This document shows positions 38,015 through 52,342 of a stretch of DNA of 64,000 nucleotides, piece after piece. The stretch's first letter is position 1; the number at the start of each line of letters is the position of its first letter. The DNA is taken from contig NW_027488365.1 of assembly GCF_051014445.1 (NCBI RefSeq), forward strand, positions 44,836,001-44,900,000, in the 5' to 3' direction. A program made the position numbers and the translations under genes. The notes beneath the pieces are model-generated. The model was not told the origin of the DNA. It was given only the letters and a program-made list of their open reading frames with translations, and did no database searches. This DNA comes from Colletes latitarsis. Its lineage: Eukaryota; Arthropoda; Insecta; Hymenoptera; Colletidae.

Positions 38015-38191
38015 CACCGGTTAGGTCTGGGTTAGGTCCGGGATATGCCCGCATCTGGCTCATGATTTTGCCTTCTTCGCATACTTGTTGGCCAGATCCT
38101 GGGGTTTTTTCGTGTTTGAATCACGTAGTAATGTGGTAACAAACTGAAGCAGTCAATAAAACCTGGTTTCGATCAATATTTTAGAGGATAA
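38015..38191 (+). repeat. M/O hybrid monomer
   Basis: M head (GTTAGGTCCGGG) with O centre and tail (GGGGTTTTTTCG, AACAAACTG, AATAAAACC), followed by D. It removes N and L2. Hybrids of the same structure stand at 51812, 53580, 57117 and 58178, so it spread after forming or formed repeatedly. Confidence 0.85.
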
Positions 38192-41100
38192 CACCGGTTA
38201 GGTCTGGGTTAGGTCTGAGATTTGCGCGCATCTGGCTTATACTTTCGCCTTTTTCGCAAACTTGTAGGCCAGATCCTGGGTTCTTTCCGTGTTTGAATCA
38301 CGTAGTAATGTGGTAACACACTGAAGCAGTCGATAAAACCTGGTTTCGATCAATATTTTAGAGGATAACACGGGTTAGGTCTGGGTGAGGTCTGGGTTAT
38401 GCCCGCATCTGGCTCATGATTTTGCCTTCTTCGCATACTTGTTGGCCAGATCCTGGGTGTTTTTCGTGTTTGAATCACGTAGTAATGTGGTAACACACTG
38501 AAGCAGTCAATTAAACCTGGTTTCGATCAATATTTTAGAGGATAACACCGGTTAGGTCTGGGTTAGGTCCGGGATATGCCCGCATCTGGCTCATGATTCT
38601 GCCTTCTTCGCATACTTGTTGGCCAGATCCTGGGGCTTTTTCGTGTTTGAATCACGTAGTAATGTGGTAACACACTGAAGCAGTCAATTAAACCTGGTTT
38701 CGATCAATATTTTAGAGGATAACACCGGTTAGGTCTGGGTTAGGTCTGGGATATGCGCGCATCTGGCTTATACTTTCGCCTTTTTCGTAAACTTGTTGGC
38801 TAGATCCTGGGGCTTTTTCGTGTTTGAATCACGTAGTAATGTGGTAACAAACTGAAGCAGTCAATTAAACCTGGTTTCGATCAATATTTTAGAGGATAAC
38901 ACCGGTTAGGTCTGGGTTAGGTCTGGGTTATGCCCGCATCTGGCTCATGATTTTGCCTTCTTCGCATACTTCTTGGCCAGATCCTGGGGTTTGTTCGTCT
39001 TTGAATCACGTAGTAATGTGGTAACAAACTGAAGCAGTCAATAAAACCTGGTTTCGATCAATATTTTAGAGGATAACACCGGTTAGGTCTGGGTTAGGTC
39101 TGGGAACTGCGCGCATATGGCTTATACTTTCGCCTTTTTCGCAAACTTGTTGGCCAGATCCTGGGTATTTTCCGTGTTTGAACACGTAGTAATGTGGTAA
39201 CACACTGAAGCGGTCAATTAAACCTGGTTTTGATCAATATTTCAGAGGATAACACCGGTTAGGTCTGGGTTAGGTCTGGGATATGCGCGCATCTGGCTTA
39301 TACTTTCGCCTTCTTCGCATACTTGTTGGCCAGATCCTGGGTTTTTTTCGTGTTTGAATCACGTAGTAATGTGGTAACAAACTGAAGCAGTCAATTAAAC
39401 CTGGTTTCGATCAATATTTTAGAGGATAACACCGGTTAGGTCTGGGTTAGGTCCGGGATATGCCCGCATCTGGCTCATGATTTTGCCTTCTTCGCATACT
39501 TGTTGGCCAGATCCTGGGTTTTTTTCGTGTTTGAATCACGTAGTAATGTGGTAACACACTGAAGCTGTCAATTAAACCTGGTTTCGATCAATATTTTAGA
39601 GGATAACACCGGTTAGGTCTGGGTGAGGTCTGGGTTATGCCCGCATCTGGCTCATGATTTTGCCTTCTTCGCATACTTGTTGGCCAGATCCTGGGTGTTT
39701 TTCGTGTTTGAATCACGTAGTAATGTGGTAACACACTGAAGCAGTCAATTAAACCTGGTTTCGATCAATATTTTAGAGGATAACACCGGTTAGGTCTGGG
39801 TTAGGTCCGGGATATGCCCGCATCTGGCTCATGATTCTGCCTTCTTCGCATACTTGTTGGCCAGATCCTGGGGCTTTTTCGTGTTTGAATCACGTAGTAA
39901 TGTGGTAACACACTGAAGCAGTCAATTAAACCTGGTTTCGATCAATATTTTAGAGGATAACACCGGTTAGGTCTGGGATTGGTCCGGGATATGCCCGCAT
40001 CTGGCTCATGATTTTGCCTTCTTCGCATACTTGTTGGCCAGATCCTGGGGTTTTTTCGTGTTTGAATCACGTAGTAATGTGGTAACAAACTGAAGCAGTC
40101 AATAAAACCTGGTTTCGATCAATATTTTAGAGGATAACACCGGTTAGGTCTGGGTTAGGTCTGAGGTTTGCGCGCATCTGGCTTATACTTTCGCCTTTTT
40201 CGCAAACTTGTAGGCCAGATCCTGGGTTCTTTCCGTGTTTGAATCACGTAGTAATGTGGTAACACACTGAAGCAGTCGATAAAACCTGGTTTCGATCAAT
40301 ATTTTAGAGGATAACACCGGTTAGGTCTGGGTTAGGTCTGGGATTTGCGCGCATCTGGCTTATACTTTCGCCTTTTTCGCAAACTTGTTGGCCAGATCCC
40401 GGATATATTCCGTGTTTGAAACACGTAGTAATGTGGTAACACACTGAAGCAGTCAATTAAACCTGGTTTCGATCAATATTTCAGAGGATAACACCGGTTA
40501 GGTCTGGGTTAGGTCTGGGATATGCGCGCATCTGGCTTATACTTTCGCCTTTTTCGTAAACTTGTTGGCTAGATCCTGGGGCTTTTTCGTGTTTGAATCA
40601 CGTAGTAATGTGGTAACAAACTGAAGCAGTCAATTAAACCTGGTTTCGATCAATATTTTAGAGGATAACACCGGTTAGGTCTGGGTTAGGTCTGGGTTAT
40701 GCCCGCATCTGGCTCATGATTTTGCCTTCTTCGCATACTTGTTGGCCAGATCCTGGGGTTTGTTCGTCTTTGAATCACGTAGTAATGTGGTAACAAACTG
40801 AAGCTGTCAATAAAACCTGGTTTCGATCAATATTTTAGAGGATAACACCGGTTAGGTCTGGGTTAGGTCTGGGAACTGCGCGCATATGGCTTATACTTTC
40901 GCCTTTTTCGCAAACTTGTTGGCCAGATCCTGGGTATTTTCCGTGTTTGAACACGTAGTAATGTGGTAACACACTGAAGCGGTCAATTAAACCTGGTTTT
41001 GATCAATATTTCAGAGGATAACACCGGTTAGGTCTGGGTTAGGTCTGGGATATGCGCGCATCTGGCTTATACTTTCGCCTTCTTCGCATACTTGTTGGCC

Positions 41101-41375
41101 AGATCCTGGGTTTTTTTCGTGTTTGAATCACGTAGTAATGTGGTAACAAACTGAAGCAGTCAATTAAACCTGGTTTCGATCAATATTTTAGAGGATAACA
41201 CCGGTTAGGTCTGGGTTAGGTCCGGGATATGCCCGCATCTGGCTCATGATTTTGCCTTCTTCGCATACTTGCTGGCCAGATCCTGGGGCTTTTTCGTGTT
41301 TGAATCACGTAGTAATGTGGTAACACACTGTAGCAGTCAATTAAACCTGGTTTCGATCAATATTTTAGAGGATAA

Positions 41376-41729
41376 CACCGGTTAGGTCTGGGATTGGTCC
41401 GGGATATGCCCGCATCTGGCTCATGATTCTGCCTTCTTCGCATACTTGTTGGCCAGATCCTGGGGCTTTTTCGTGTTTGAATCACGTAGTAATGTGGTAA
41501 CACACTGAAGCAGTCAATTAAACCTGGTTTCGATCAATATTTTAGAGGATAACACCGGTTAGGTCTGGGATTGGTCCGGGATATGCCCGCATCTGGCTCA
41601 TGATTCTGCCTTCTTCGCATACTTGTTGGCCAGATCCTGGGGCTTTTTCGTGTTTGAATCACGTAGTAATGTGGTAACACACTGAAGCAGTCAATTAAAC
41701 CTGGTTTCGATCAATATTTTAGAGGATAA
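41376..41729 (+). repeat. Two tandem O/L2 hybrid monomers
   Basis: Two successive 177-bp units with O head (GGGATTGGTCCGGG) and L2 body (GATTCTGCC, GGGGCTTTTTCG, CACACTG, AATTAAACC). They look identical. This is the only place in the window where one type is repeated directly next to itself as single monomers, and it follows the M/L2 hybrid at 41199 (CTTGCTGG, CACTGTAGC). Confidence 0.9.
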
Positions 41730-43321
41730 CACCGGTTAGGTCTGGGATTGGTCCGGGATATGCCCGCATCTGGCTCATGATTTTGCCTTCTTCGCATACT
41801 TGTTGGCCAGATCCTGGGGTTTTTTCGTGTTTGAATCACGTAGTAATGTGGTAACAAACTGAAGCAGTCAATAAAACCTGGTTTCGATCAATATTTTAGA
41901 GGATAACACCGGTTAGGTCTGGGTTAGGTCTGAGATTTGCGCGCATCTGGCTTATACTTTCGCCTTTTTCGCAAACTTGTAGGCCAGATCCTGGGTTCTT
42001 TCCGTGTTTGAATCACGTAGTAATGTGGTAACACACTGAAGCAGTCGATAAAACCTGGTTTCGATCAATATTTTAGAGGATAACACCGGTTAGGTCTGGG
42101 TTAGGTCTGGGATTTGCGCGCATCTGGCTTATACTTTCGCCTTTTTCGCAAACTTGTTGGCCAGATCCCGGATATTTTCCGTGTTTGAAACACGTAGTAA
42201 TGTGGTAACACACTGAAGCAGTCAATTAAACCTGGTTTCGATCAATATTTCAGAGGATAACACCGGTTAGGTCTGGGTTAGGTCTGGGATATGCGCGCAT
42301 CTGGCTTATACTTTCGCCTTTTTCGTAAACTTGTTGGCTAGATCCTGGGGCTTTTTCGTGTTTGAATCACGTAGTAATGTGGTAACAAACTGAAGCAGTC
42401 AATTAAACCTGGTTTCGATCAATATTTTAGAGGATAACACCGGTTAGGTCTGGGTTAGGTCTGGGTTATGCCCGCATCTGGCTCATGATTTTGCCTTCTT
42501 CGCATACTTGTTGGCCAGATCCTGGGGTTTGTTCGTCTTTGAATCACGTAGTAATGTGGTAACAAATTGAAGCAGTCAATAAAACCTGGTTTCGATCAAT
42601 ATTTTGGAGGATAACACCGGTTAGGTCTGGGTTAGGTCTGGGAACTGCGCGCATATGGCTTATACATTCGCCTTTTTCGCAAACTTGTTGGCCAGATCCT
42701 GGGTATTTTCCGTGTTTGAACACGTAGTAATGTGGTAACACACTGAAGCGGTCAATTAAACCTGGTTTTGATCAATATTTCAGAGGATAACACCGGTTAG
42801 GTCTGGGTTAGGTCTGGGATATGCGCGCATCTGGCTTATACTTTCGCCTTCTTCGCATACTTGTTGGCCAGATCCTGGGTTTTTTTCGTGTTTGAATCAC
42901 GTAGTAATGTGGTAACACACTGAAGCAGTCAATTAAACCTGGTTTCGATCAATATTTTAGAGGATAACACCGGTTAGGTCTGGGATTGGTCCGGGATATG
43001 CCGGCATCTGGCTCATGATTTTGCCTTCTTCGCATACTTGTTGGCCAGATCCTGGGGTTTTTTCGTGTTTGAATCACGTAGTAATGTGGTAACAAACTGA
43101 AGCAGTCAATAAAACCTGGTTGCGATCAATATTTTAGAGGATAACACCGGTTAGGTCAGGGTTAGGTCTGAGATTTGCGCGCATCTGGCTTATACTTTCG
43201 CCTTTTTCGCAAACTTATTGGCCAGATCGTGGGTTCTTTCCGTGTTTGAATCACGTAGTAATGTGGTAACACACTGAAGCAGTCAATAAAACCTGGTTTC
43301 GATCAATTTTTTAGAGGATAA

Positions 43322-46300
43322 CACCGGTTAGGTCTGGGTTAGGTCTGAGATTTGCGCGCATCTGGCTTATACTTTCGCCTTTTTCGCAAACTTGTAGGCC
43401 AGATCCTGGGTTCTTTCCGTGTTTGAATCAGGTAGTAATGTGGTAACACACTGAAGCAGTCGATAAAACCTGGTTTCGATCAATATTTTAGAGGATAACA
43501 CCGGTTAGGTCTGGGTGAGGTCTGGGTTATGCCCGCATCTGGCTCATGATTTTGCCTTCTTCGCATACTTGTTGGCCAGATCCTGGGTGTTTTTCGTGTT
43601 TGAATCACGTAGTAATGTGGTAACACACTGAAGCAGTCAATTAAACCTGGTTTCGATCAATATTTTAGAGGATAACACCGGTTAGGTCTGGGTTAGGTCC
43701 GGGATATGCCCGCATCTGGCTCATGATTCTGCCTTCTTCGCATACTTGTTGGCCAGATCCTGGGGCTTTTTCGTGTTTGAATCACGTAGTAATGTGGTAA
43801 CACACTGAAGCAGTCAATTAAACCTGGTTTCGATCAATATTTTAGAGGATAACACCGGTTAGGTCTGGGTTAGGTCTGGGATATGCGCGCATCTGGCTTA
43901 TACTTTCGCCTTTTTCGTAAACTTGTTGGCTAGATCCTGGGGCTTTTTCGTGTTTGAATCACGTAGTAATGTGGTAACAAACTGAAGCAGTCAATTAAAC
44001 CTGGTTTCGATCAATATTTTAGAGGATAACACCGGTTAGGTCTGGGTTAGGTCTGGGTTATGCCCGCATCTGGCTCATGATTTTGCCTTCTTCGCATACT
44101 TCTTGGCCAGATCCTGGGGTTTGTTCGTCTTTGAATCACGTAGTAATGTGGTAACAAACTGAAGCAGTCAATAAAACCTGGTTTCGATCAATATTTTAGA
44201 GGATAACACCGGTTAGGTCTGGGTTAGGTCTGGGAACTGCGCGCATATGGCTTATACTTTCGCCTTTTTCGCAAACTTGTTGGCCAGATCCTGGGTATTT
44301 TCCGTGTTTGAACACGTAGTAATGTGGTAACACACTGAAGCGGTCAATTAAACCTGGTTTTGATCAATATTTCAGAGGATAACACCGGTTAGGTCTGGGT
44401 TAGGTCTGGGATATGCGCGCATCTGGCTTATACTTTCGCCTTCTTCGCATACTTGTTGGCCAGATCCTGGGTTTTTTTCGTGTTTGAATCACGTAGTAAT
44501 GTGGTAACAAACTGAAGCAGTCAATTAAACCTGGTTTCGATCAATATTTTAGAGGATAACACCGGTTAGGTCTGGGTTAGGTCCGGGATATGCCCGCATC
44601 TGGCTCATGATTTTGCCTTCTTCGCATACTTGTTGGCCAGATCCTGGGTTTTTTTCGTGTTTGAATCACGTAGTAATGTGGTAACACACTGAAGCTGTCA
44701 ATTAAACCTGGTTTCGATCAATATTTTAGAGGATAACACCGGTTAGGTCTGGGTGAGGTCTGGGTTATGCCCGCATCTGGCTCATGATTTTGCCTTCTTC
44801 GCATACTTGTTGGCCAGATCCTGGGTGTTTTTCGTGTTTGAATCACGTAGTAATGTGGTAACACACTGAAGCAGTCAATTAAACCTGGTTTCGATCAATA
44901 TTTTAGAGGATAACACCGGTTAGGTCTGGGTTAGGTCCGGGATATGCCCGCATCTGGCTCATGATTCTGCCTTCTTCGCATACTTGTTGGCCAGATCCTG
45001 GGGCTTTTTCGTGTTTGAATCACGTAGTAATGTGGTAACACACTGAAGCAGTCAATTAAACCTGGTTTCGATCAATATTTTAGAGGATAACACCGGTTAG
45101 GTCTGGGATTGGTCCGGGATATGCCCGCATCTGGCTCATGATTTTGCCTTCTTCGCATACTTGTTGGCCAGATCCTGGGGTTTTTTCGTGTTTGAATCAC
45201 GTAGTAATGTGGTAACAAACTGAAGCAGTCAATAAAACCTGGTTTCGATCAATATTTTAGAGGATAACACCGGTTAGGTCTGGGTTAGGTCTGAGGTTTG
45301 CGCGCATCTGGCTTATACTTTCGCCTTTTTCGCAAACTTGTAGGCCAGATCCTGGGTTCTTTCCGTGTTTGAATCACGTAGTAATGTGGTAACACACTGA
45401 AGCAGTCGATAAAACCTGGTTTCGATCAATATTTTAGAGGATAACACCGGTTAGGTCTGGGTTAGGTCTGGGATTTGCGCGCATCTGGCTTATACTTTCG
45501 CCTTTTTCGCAAACTTGTTGGCCAGATCCCGGATATTTTCCGTGTTTGAAACACGTAGTAATGTGGTAACACACTGAAGCAGTCAATTAAACCTGGTTTC
45601 GATCAATATTTCAGAGGATAACACCGGTTAGGTCTGGGTTAGGTCTGGGATATGCGCGCATCTGGCTTATACTTTCGCCTTTTTCGTAAACTTGTTGGCT
45701 AGATCCTGGGGCTTTTTCGTGTTTGAATCACGTAGTAATGTGGTAACAAACTGAAGCAGTCAATTAAACCTGGTCTCGATCAATATTTTAGAGGATAACA
45801 CCGGTTAGGTCTGGGTTAGGTCTGGGTTATGCCCGCATCTGGCTCATGATTTTGCCTTCTTCGCATACTTGTTGGCCAGATCCTGGGGTTTGTTCGTCTT
45901 TGAATCACGTAGTAATGTGGTAACAAACTGAAGCAGTCAATAAAACCTGGTTTCGATCAATATTTTGGAGGATAACACCGGTTAGGTCTGGGTTAGGTCT
46001 GGGAACTGCGCGCATATGGCTTATACATTCGCCTTTTTCGCAAACTTGTTGGCCAGATCCTGGGTATTTTCCGTGTTTGAACACGTAGTAATGTGGTAAC
46101 ACACTGAAGCGGTCAATTAAACCTGGTTTTGATCAATATTTCAGAGGATAACACCGGTTAGGTCTGGGTTAGGTCTGGGATATGCGCGCATCTGGCTTAT
46201 ACTTTCGCCTTCTTCGCATACTTGTTGGCCAGATCCTGGGTTTTTTTCGTGTTTGAATCACGTAGTAATGTGGTAACACACTGAAGCAGTCAATTAAACC

Positions 46301-47743
46301 TGGTTTCGATCAATATTTTAGAGGATAACACCGGTTAGGTCTGGGATTGGTCCGGGATATGCCCGCATCTGGCTCATGATTTTGCCTTCTTCGCATACTT
46401 GTTGGCCAGATCCTGGGGTTTTTTCGTGTTTGAATCACGTAGTAATGTGGTAACACACTGAAGCAGTCGATAAAACCTGGTTTCGATCAATATTTTAGAG
46501 GATAACACCGGTTAGGTCTGGGTTAGGTCTGGGATTTGCGCGCATCTGGCTTATACTTTCGCCTTTTTCGCAAACTTGTTGGCCAGATCCCGGATATTTT
46601 CCGTGTTTGAAACACGTAGTAATGTGGTAACACACTGAAGCAGTCAATTAAACCTGGTTTCGATCAATATTTCAGAGGATAACACCGGTTAGGTCTGGGT
46701 TAGGTCTGGGATATGCGCGCATCTGGTTTATACTTTCGCCTTTTTCGTAAACTTGTTGGCTAGATCCTGGGGCTTTTTCGTGTTTGAATCACGTAGTAAT
46801 GTGGTAACAAACTGAAGCAGTCAATTAAACCTGGTTTCGATCAATATTTTAGAGGATAACACCGGTTAGGTCTGGGTTAGGTCTGGGTTATGCCCGCATC
46901 TGGCTCATGATTTTGCCTTCTTCGCATACTTGTTGGCCAGATCCTGGGGTTTGTTCGTCTTTGAATCACGTAGTAATGTGGTAACAAACTGAAGCAGTCA
47001 ATAAAACCTGGTTTCGATCAATATTTTGGAGGATAACACCGGTTAGGTCTGGGTTAGGTCTGGGAACTGCGCGCATATGGCTTATACATTCGCCTTTTTC
47101 GCAAACTTGTTGGCCAGATCCTGGGTATTTTCCGTGTTTGAACACGTAGTAATGTGGTAACACACTGAAGCGGTCAATTAAACCTGGTTTTGATCAATAT
47201 TTCAGAGGATAACACCGGTTAGGTCTGGGTTAGGTCTGGGATATGCGCGCATCTGGCTTATACTTTCGCCTTCTTCGCATACTTGTTGGCCAGATCCTGG
47301 GTTTTTTTCGTGTTTGAATCACGTAGTAATGTGGTAACACACTGAAGCAGTCAATTAAACCTGGTTTCGATCAATATTTTAGAGGATAACACCGGTTAGG
47401 TCTGGGATTGGTCCGGGATATGCCCGCATCTGGCTCATGATTTTGCCTTCTTCGCATACTTGTTGGCCAGATCCTGGGGTTTTTTCGTGTTTGAATCACG
47501 TAGTAATGTGGTAGCAAACTGAAGCAGTCAATAAAACCTGGTTGCGATCAATATTTTAGAGGATAACACCGGTTAGGTCAGGGTTAGGTCTGAGATTTGC
47601 GCGCATCTGGCTTATACTTTCGCCTTTTTCGCAAACTTATTGGCCAGATCGTGGGTTCTTTCCGTGTTTGAATCACGTAGTAATGTGGTAACACACTGAA
47701 GCAGTCAATAAAACCTGGTTTCGATCAATTTTTTAGAGGATAA
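43322..47743 (+). repeat. 25-monomer block (4422 bp)
   Basis: Order: D, N, L2, F, G (CTTCTTGG), B, H, M, N, L2, O, D (GAGGTTTGC), then E, F, G, B, HL, O/D hybrid (45445-46505), then E, F, G, B, HL, O, D2. Its first part repeats 38192-40668 at offset 5130. The B copies in the second part have ATACATTCGCC, a mark also in B at 42615, 47037 and 50398. Confidence 0.91.
46506..47566 (+). repeat. 1061-bp, 6-monomer tandem duplication (second copy)
   Basis: E, F, G, B, HL, O here repeats E, F, G, B, HL, O/D at 45445-46505 at offset 1061. The O/D hybrid at 46329 (O head, tail CACACTG with CGATAAAACC of D) joins the first copy to the second E and is the exchange point. The following block at 47744 lacks this duplication. 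Confidence 0.92.
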
Positions 47744-50700
47744 CACCGGTTAGGTCTGGGTTAGGTCTGAGATTTGCGCGCATCTGGCTTATACTTTCGC
47801 CTTTTTCGCAAACTTGTAGGCCAGATCCTGGGTTCTTTCCGTGTTTGAATCACGTAGTAATGTGGTAACACACTGAAGCAGTCGATAAAACCTGGTTTCG
47901 ATCAATATTTTAGAGGATAACACCGGTTAGGTCTGGGTGAGGTCTGGGTTATGCCCGCATCTGGCTCATGATTTTGCCTTCTTCGCATACTTGTTGGCCA
48001 GATCCTGGGTGTTTTTCGTGTTTGAATCACGTAGTAATGTGGTAACACACTGAAGCAGTCAATTAAACCTGGTTTCGATCAATATTTTAGAGGATAACAC
48101 CGGTTAGGTCTGGGTTAGGTCCGGGATATGCCCGCATCTGGCTCATGATTCTGCCTTCTTCGCATACTTGTTGGCCAGATCCTGGGGCTTTTTCGTGTTT
48201 GAATCACGTAGTAATGTGGTAACACACTGAAGCAGTCAATTAAACCTGGTTTCGATCAATATTTTAGAGGATAACACCGGTTAGGTCTGGGTTAGGTCTG
48301 GGATATGCGCGCATCTGGCTTATACTTTCGCCTTTTTCGTAAACTTGTTGGCTAGATCCTGGGGCTTTTTCGTGTTTGAATCACGTAGTAATGTGGTAAC
48401 AAACTGAAGCAGTCAATTAAACCTGGTTTCGATCAATATTTTAGAGGATAACACCGGTTAGGTCTGGGTTAGGTCTGGGTTATGCCCGCATCTGGCTCAT
48501 GATTTTGCCTTCTTCGCATACTTCTTGGCCAGATCCTGGGGTTTGTTCGTCTTTGAATCACGTAGTAATGTGGTAACAAACTGAAGCAGTCAATAAAACC
48601 TGGTTTCGATCAATATTTTAGAGGATAACACCGGTTAGGTCTGGGTTAGGTCTGGGAACTGCGCGCATATGGCTTATACTTTCGCCTTTTTCGCAAACTT
48701 GTTGGCCAGATCCTGGGTATTTTCCGTGTTTGAACACGTAGTAATGTGGTAACACACTGAAGCGGTCAATTAAACCTGGTTTTGATCAATATTTCAGAGG
48801 ATAACACCGGTTAGGTCTGGGTTAGGTCTGGGATATGCGCGCATCTGGCTTATACTTTCGCCTTCTTCGCATACTCGTTGGCCAGATCCTGGGTTTTTTT
48901 CGTGTTTGAATCACGTAGTAATGTGGTAACAAACTGAAGCAGTCAATTAAACCTGGTTTCGATCAATATTTTAGAGGATAACACCGGTTAGGTCTGGGTT
49001 AGGTCCGGGATATGCCCGCATCTGGCTCATGATTTTGCCTTCTTCGCATACTTGTTGGCCAGATCCTGGGTTTTTTTCGTGTTTGAATCACGTAGTAATG
49101 TGGTAACACACTGAAGCTGTCAATTAAACCTGGTTTCGATCAATATTTTAGAGGATAACACCGGTTAGGTCTGGGTGAGGTCTGGGTTATGCCCGCATCT
49201 GGCTCATGATTTTGCCTTCTTCGCATACTTGTTGGCCAGATCCTGGGTGTTTTTCGTGTTTGAATCACGTAGTAATGTGGTAACACACTGAAGCAGTCAA
49301 TTAAACCTGGTTTCGATCAATATTTTAGAGGATAACACCGGTTAGGTCTGGGTTAGGTCCGGGATATGCCCGCATCTGGCTCATGATTCTGCCTTCTTCG
49401 CATACTTGTTGGCCAGATCCTGGGGCTTTTTCGTGTTTGAATCACGTAGTAATGTGGTAACACACTGAAGCAGTCAATTAAACCTGGTTTCGATCAATAT
49501 TTTAGAGGATAACACCGGTTAGGTCTGGGATTGGTCCGGGATATGCCCGCATCTGGCTCATGATTTTGCCTTCTTCGCATACTTGTTGGCCAGATCCTGG
49601 GGTTTTTTCGTGTTTGAATCACGTAGTAATGTGGTAACAAACTGAAGCAGTCAATAAAACCTGGTTTCGATCAATATTTTAGAGGATAACACCGGTTAGG
49701 TCTGGGTTAGGTCTGAGATTTGCGCGCATCTGGCTTATACTTTCGCCTTTTTCGCAAACTTGTAGGCCAGATCCTGGGTTCTTTCCGTGTTTGAATCACG
49801 TAGTAATGTGGTAACACACTGAAGCAGTCGATAAAACCTGGTTTCGATCAATATTTTAGAGGATAACACCGGTTAGGTCTGGGTTAGGTCTGGGATTTGC
49901 GCGCATCTGGCTTATACTTTCGCCTTTTTCGCAAACTTGTTGGCCAGATCCCGGATATTTTCCGTGTTTGAAACACGTAGTAATGTGGTAACACACTGAA
50001 GCAGTCAATTAAACCTGGTTTCGATCAATATTTCAGAGGATAACACCGGTTAGGTCTGGGTTAGGTCTGGGATATGCGCGCATCTGGCTTATACTTTCGC
50101 CTTTTTCGTAAACTTGTTGGCTAGATCCTGGGGCTTTTTCGTGTTTGAATCACGTAGTAATGTGGTAACAAACTGAAGCAGTCAATTAAACCTGGTTTCG
50201 ATCAATATTTTAGAGGATAACACCGGTTAGGTCTGGGTTAGGTCTGGGTTATGCCCGCATCTGGCTCATGATTTTGCCTTCTTCGCATACTTGTTGGCCA
50301 GATCCTGGGGTTTGTTCGTCTTTGAATCACGTAGTAATGTGGTAACAAACTGAAGCAGTCAATAAAACCTGGTTTCGATCAATATTTTGGAGGATAACAC
50401 CGGTTAGGTCTGGGTTAGGTCTGGGAACTGCGCGCATATGGCTTATACATTCGCCTTTTTCGCAAACTTGTTGGCCAGATCCTGGGTATTTTCCGTGTTT
50501 GAACACGTAGTAATGTGGTAACACACTGAAGCGGTCAATTAAACCTGGTTTTGATCAATATTTCAGAGGATAACACCGGTTAGGTCTGGGTTAGGTCTGG
50601 GATATGCGCGCATCTGGCTTATACTTTCGCCTTCTTCGCATACTTGTTGGCCAGATCCTGGGTTTTTTTCGTGTTTGAATCACGTAGTAATGTGGTAACA

Positions 50701-51104
50701 CACTGAAGCAGTCAATTAAACCTGGTTTCGATCAATATTTTAGAGGATAACACCGGTTAGGTCTGGGATTGGTCCGGGATATGCCCGCATCTGGCTCATG
50801 ATTTTGCCTTCTTCGCATACTTGTTGGCCAGATCCTGGGGTTTTTTCGTGTTTGAATCACGTAGTAATGTGGTAACAAACTGAAGCAGTCAATAAAACCT
50901 GGTTGCGATCAATATTTTAGAGGATAACACCGGTTAGGTCAGGGTTAGGTCTGAGATTTGCGCGCATCTGGCTTATACTTTCGCCTTTTTCGCAAACTTA
51001 TTGGCCAGATCGTGGGTTCTTTCCGTGTTTGAATCACGTAGTAATGTGGTAACACACTGAAGCAGTCAATAAAACCTGGTTTCGATCAATTTTTTAGAGG
51101 ATAA
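47744..51104 (+). repeat. 19-monomer block (3361 bp)
   Basis: Order: D, N, L2, F, G (CTTCTTGG), B, H, M, N, L2, O, D, then E, F, G (TTTTGGAG), B, HL, O (TTGCG), D2. It is the 43322-47743 block without the 1061-bp internal duplication. H at 48805 has ACTCGTTGG, a private change. Confidence 0.92.
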
Positions 51105-52342
51105 CACCGGTTAGGTCTGGGTTAGGTCTGGGATTTGCGCGCATCTGGCTTATACTTTCGCCTTTTTCGCAAACTTGTTGGCCAGATCCCGGATATTTTC
51201 CGTGTTTGAAACACGTAGTAATGTGGTAACACACTGAAGCAGTCAATTAAACCTGGTTTCGATCAATATTTCAGAGGATAACACCGGTTAGGTCTGGGTT
51301 AGGTCTGGGATATGCGCGCATCTGGCTTATACTTTCGCCTTTTTCGTAAACTTGTTGGCTAGATCCTGGGGCTTTTTCGTGTTTGAATCGCGTAGTAATG
51401 TGGTAACAAACTGAAGCAGTCAATTAAACCTGGTTTCGATCAATATTTTAGAGGATAACACCGGTTAGGTCTGGGTTAGGTCTGGGTTATGCCCGCATCT
51501 GGCTCATGATTTTGCCTTCTTCGCATACTTGTTGGCCAGATCCTGGGGTTTGTTCGTCTTTGAATCACGTAGTAATGTGGTAACAAACTGAAGCAGTCAA
51601 TAAAACCTGGTTTCGATCAATATTTTAGAGGATAACACCGGTTAGGTCTGGGTTAGGTCTGGGAACTGCGCGCATATGGCTTATACTTTCGCCTTTTTCG
51701 CAAACTTGTTGGCCAGATCCTGGGTATTTTCCGTGTTTGAACACGTAGTAATGTGGTAACACACTGAAGCGGTCAATTAAACCTGGTTTTGATCAATATT
51801 TCAGAGGATAACACCGGTTAGGTCTGGGTTAGGTCCGGGATATGCCCGCATCTGGCTCATGATTTTGCCTTCTTCGCATACTTGTTGGCCAGATCCTGGG
51901 GTTTTTTCGTGTTTGAATCACGTAGTAATGTGGTAACAAACTGAAGCAGTCAATAAAACCTGGTTTCGATCAATATTTTAGAGGATAACACCGGTTAGGT
52001 CTGGGTTAGGTCTGAGATTTGCGCGCATCTGGCTTATACTTTCGCCTTTTTCGCAAACTTGTAGGCCAGATCCTGGGTTCTTTCCGTGTTTGAATCACGT
52101 AGTAATGTGGTAACACACTGAAGCAGTCGATAAAACCTGGTTTCGATCAATATTTTAGAGGATAACACCGGTTAGGTCTGGGTTAGGTCTGGGATTTGCG
52201 CGCATCTGGCTTATACTTTCGCCTTTTTCGCAAACTTGTTGGCCAGATCCCGGATATTTTCCGTGTTTGAAACACGTAGTAATGTGGTAACACACTGAAG
52301 CAGTCAATTAAACCTGGTTTCGATCAATATTTCAGAGGATAA

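Larger units (their letters stand above)
37131..43321 (+). repeat. 35-monomer block (6191 bp)
   Basis: Order: E, F, G, B, H, M/O hybrid, D (37131-38368); N, L2, F, G, B, H, M, N, L2, O, D (38369-40314); E, F, G, B, H, then an M/L2 hybrid and two identical-looking O/L2 hybrids (41199-41729); O, D, E, F, G, B, HL, O, D2 (41730-43321). The D-to-N step at 38368/38369 and the L2-to-F step at 38722/38723 are new junctions reused in later blocks. The G at 38900 has CTTCTTGG, a mark inherited by later copies. Confidence 0.9.
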
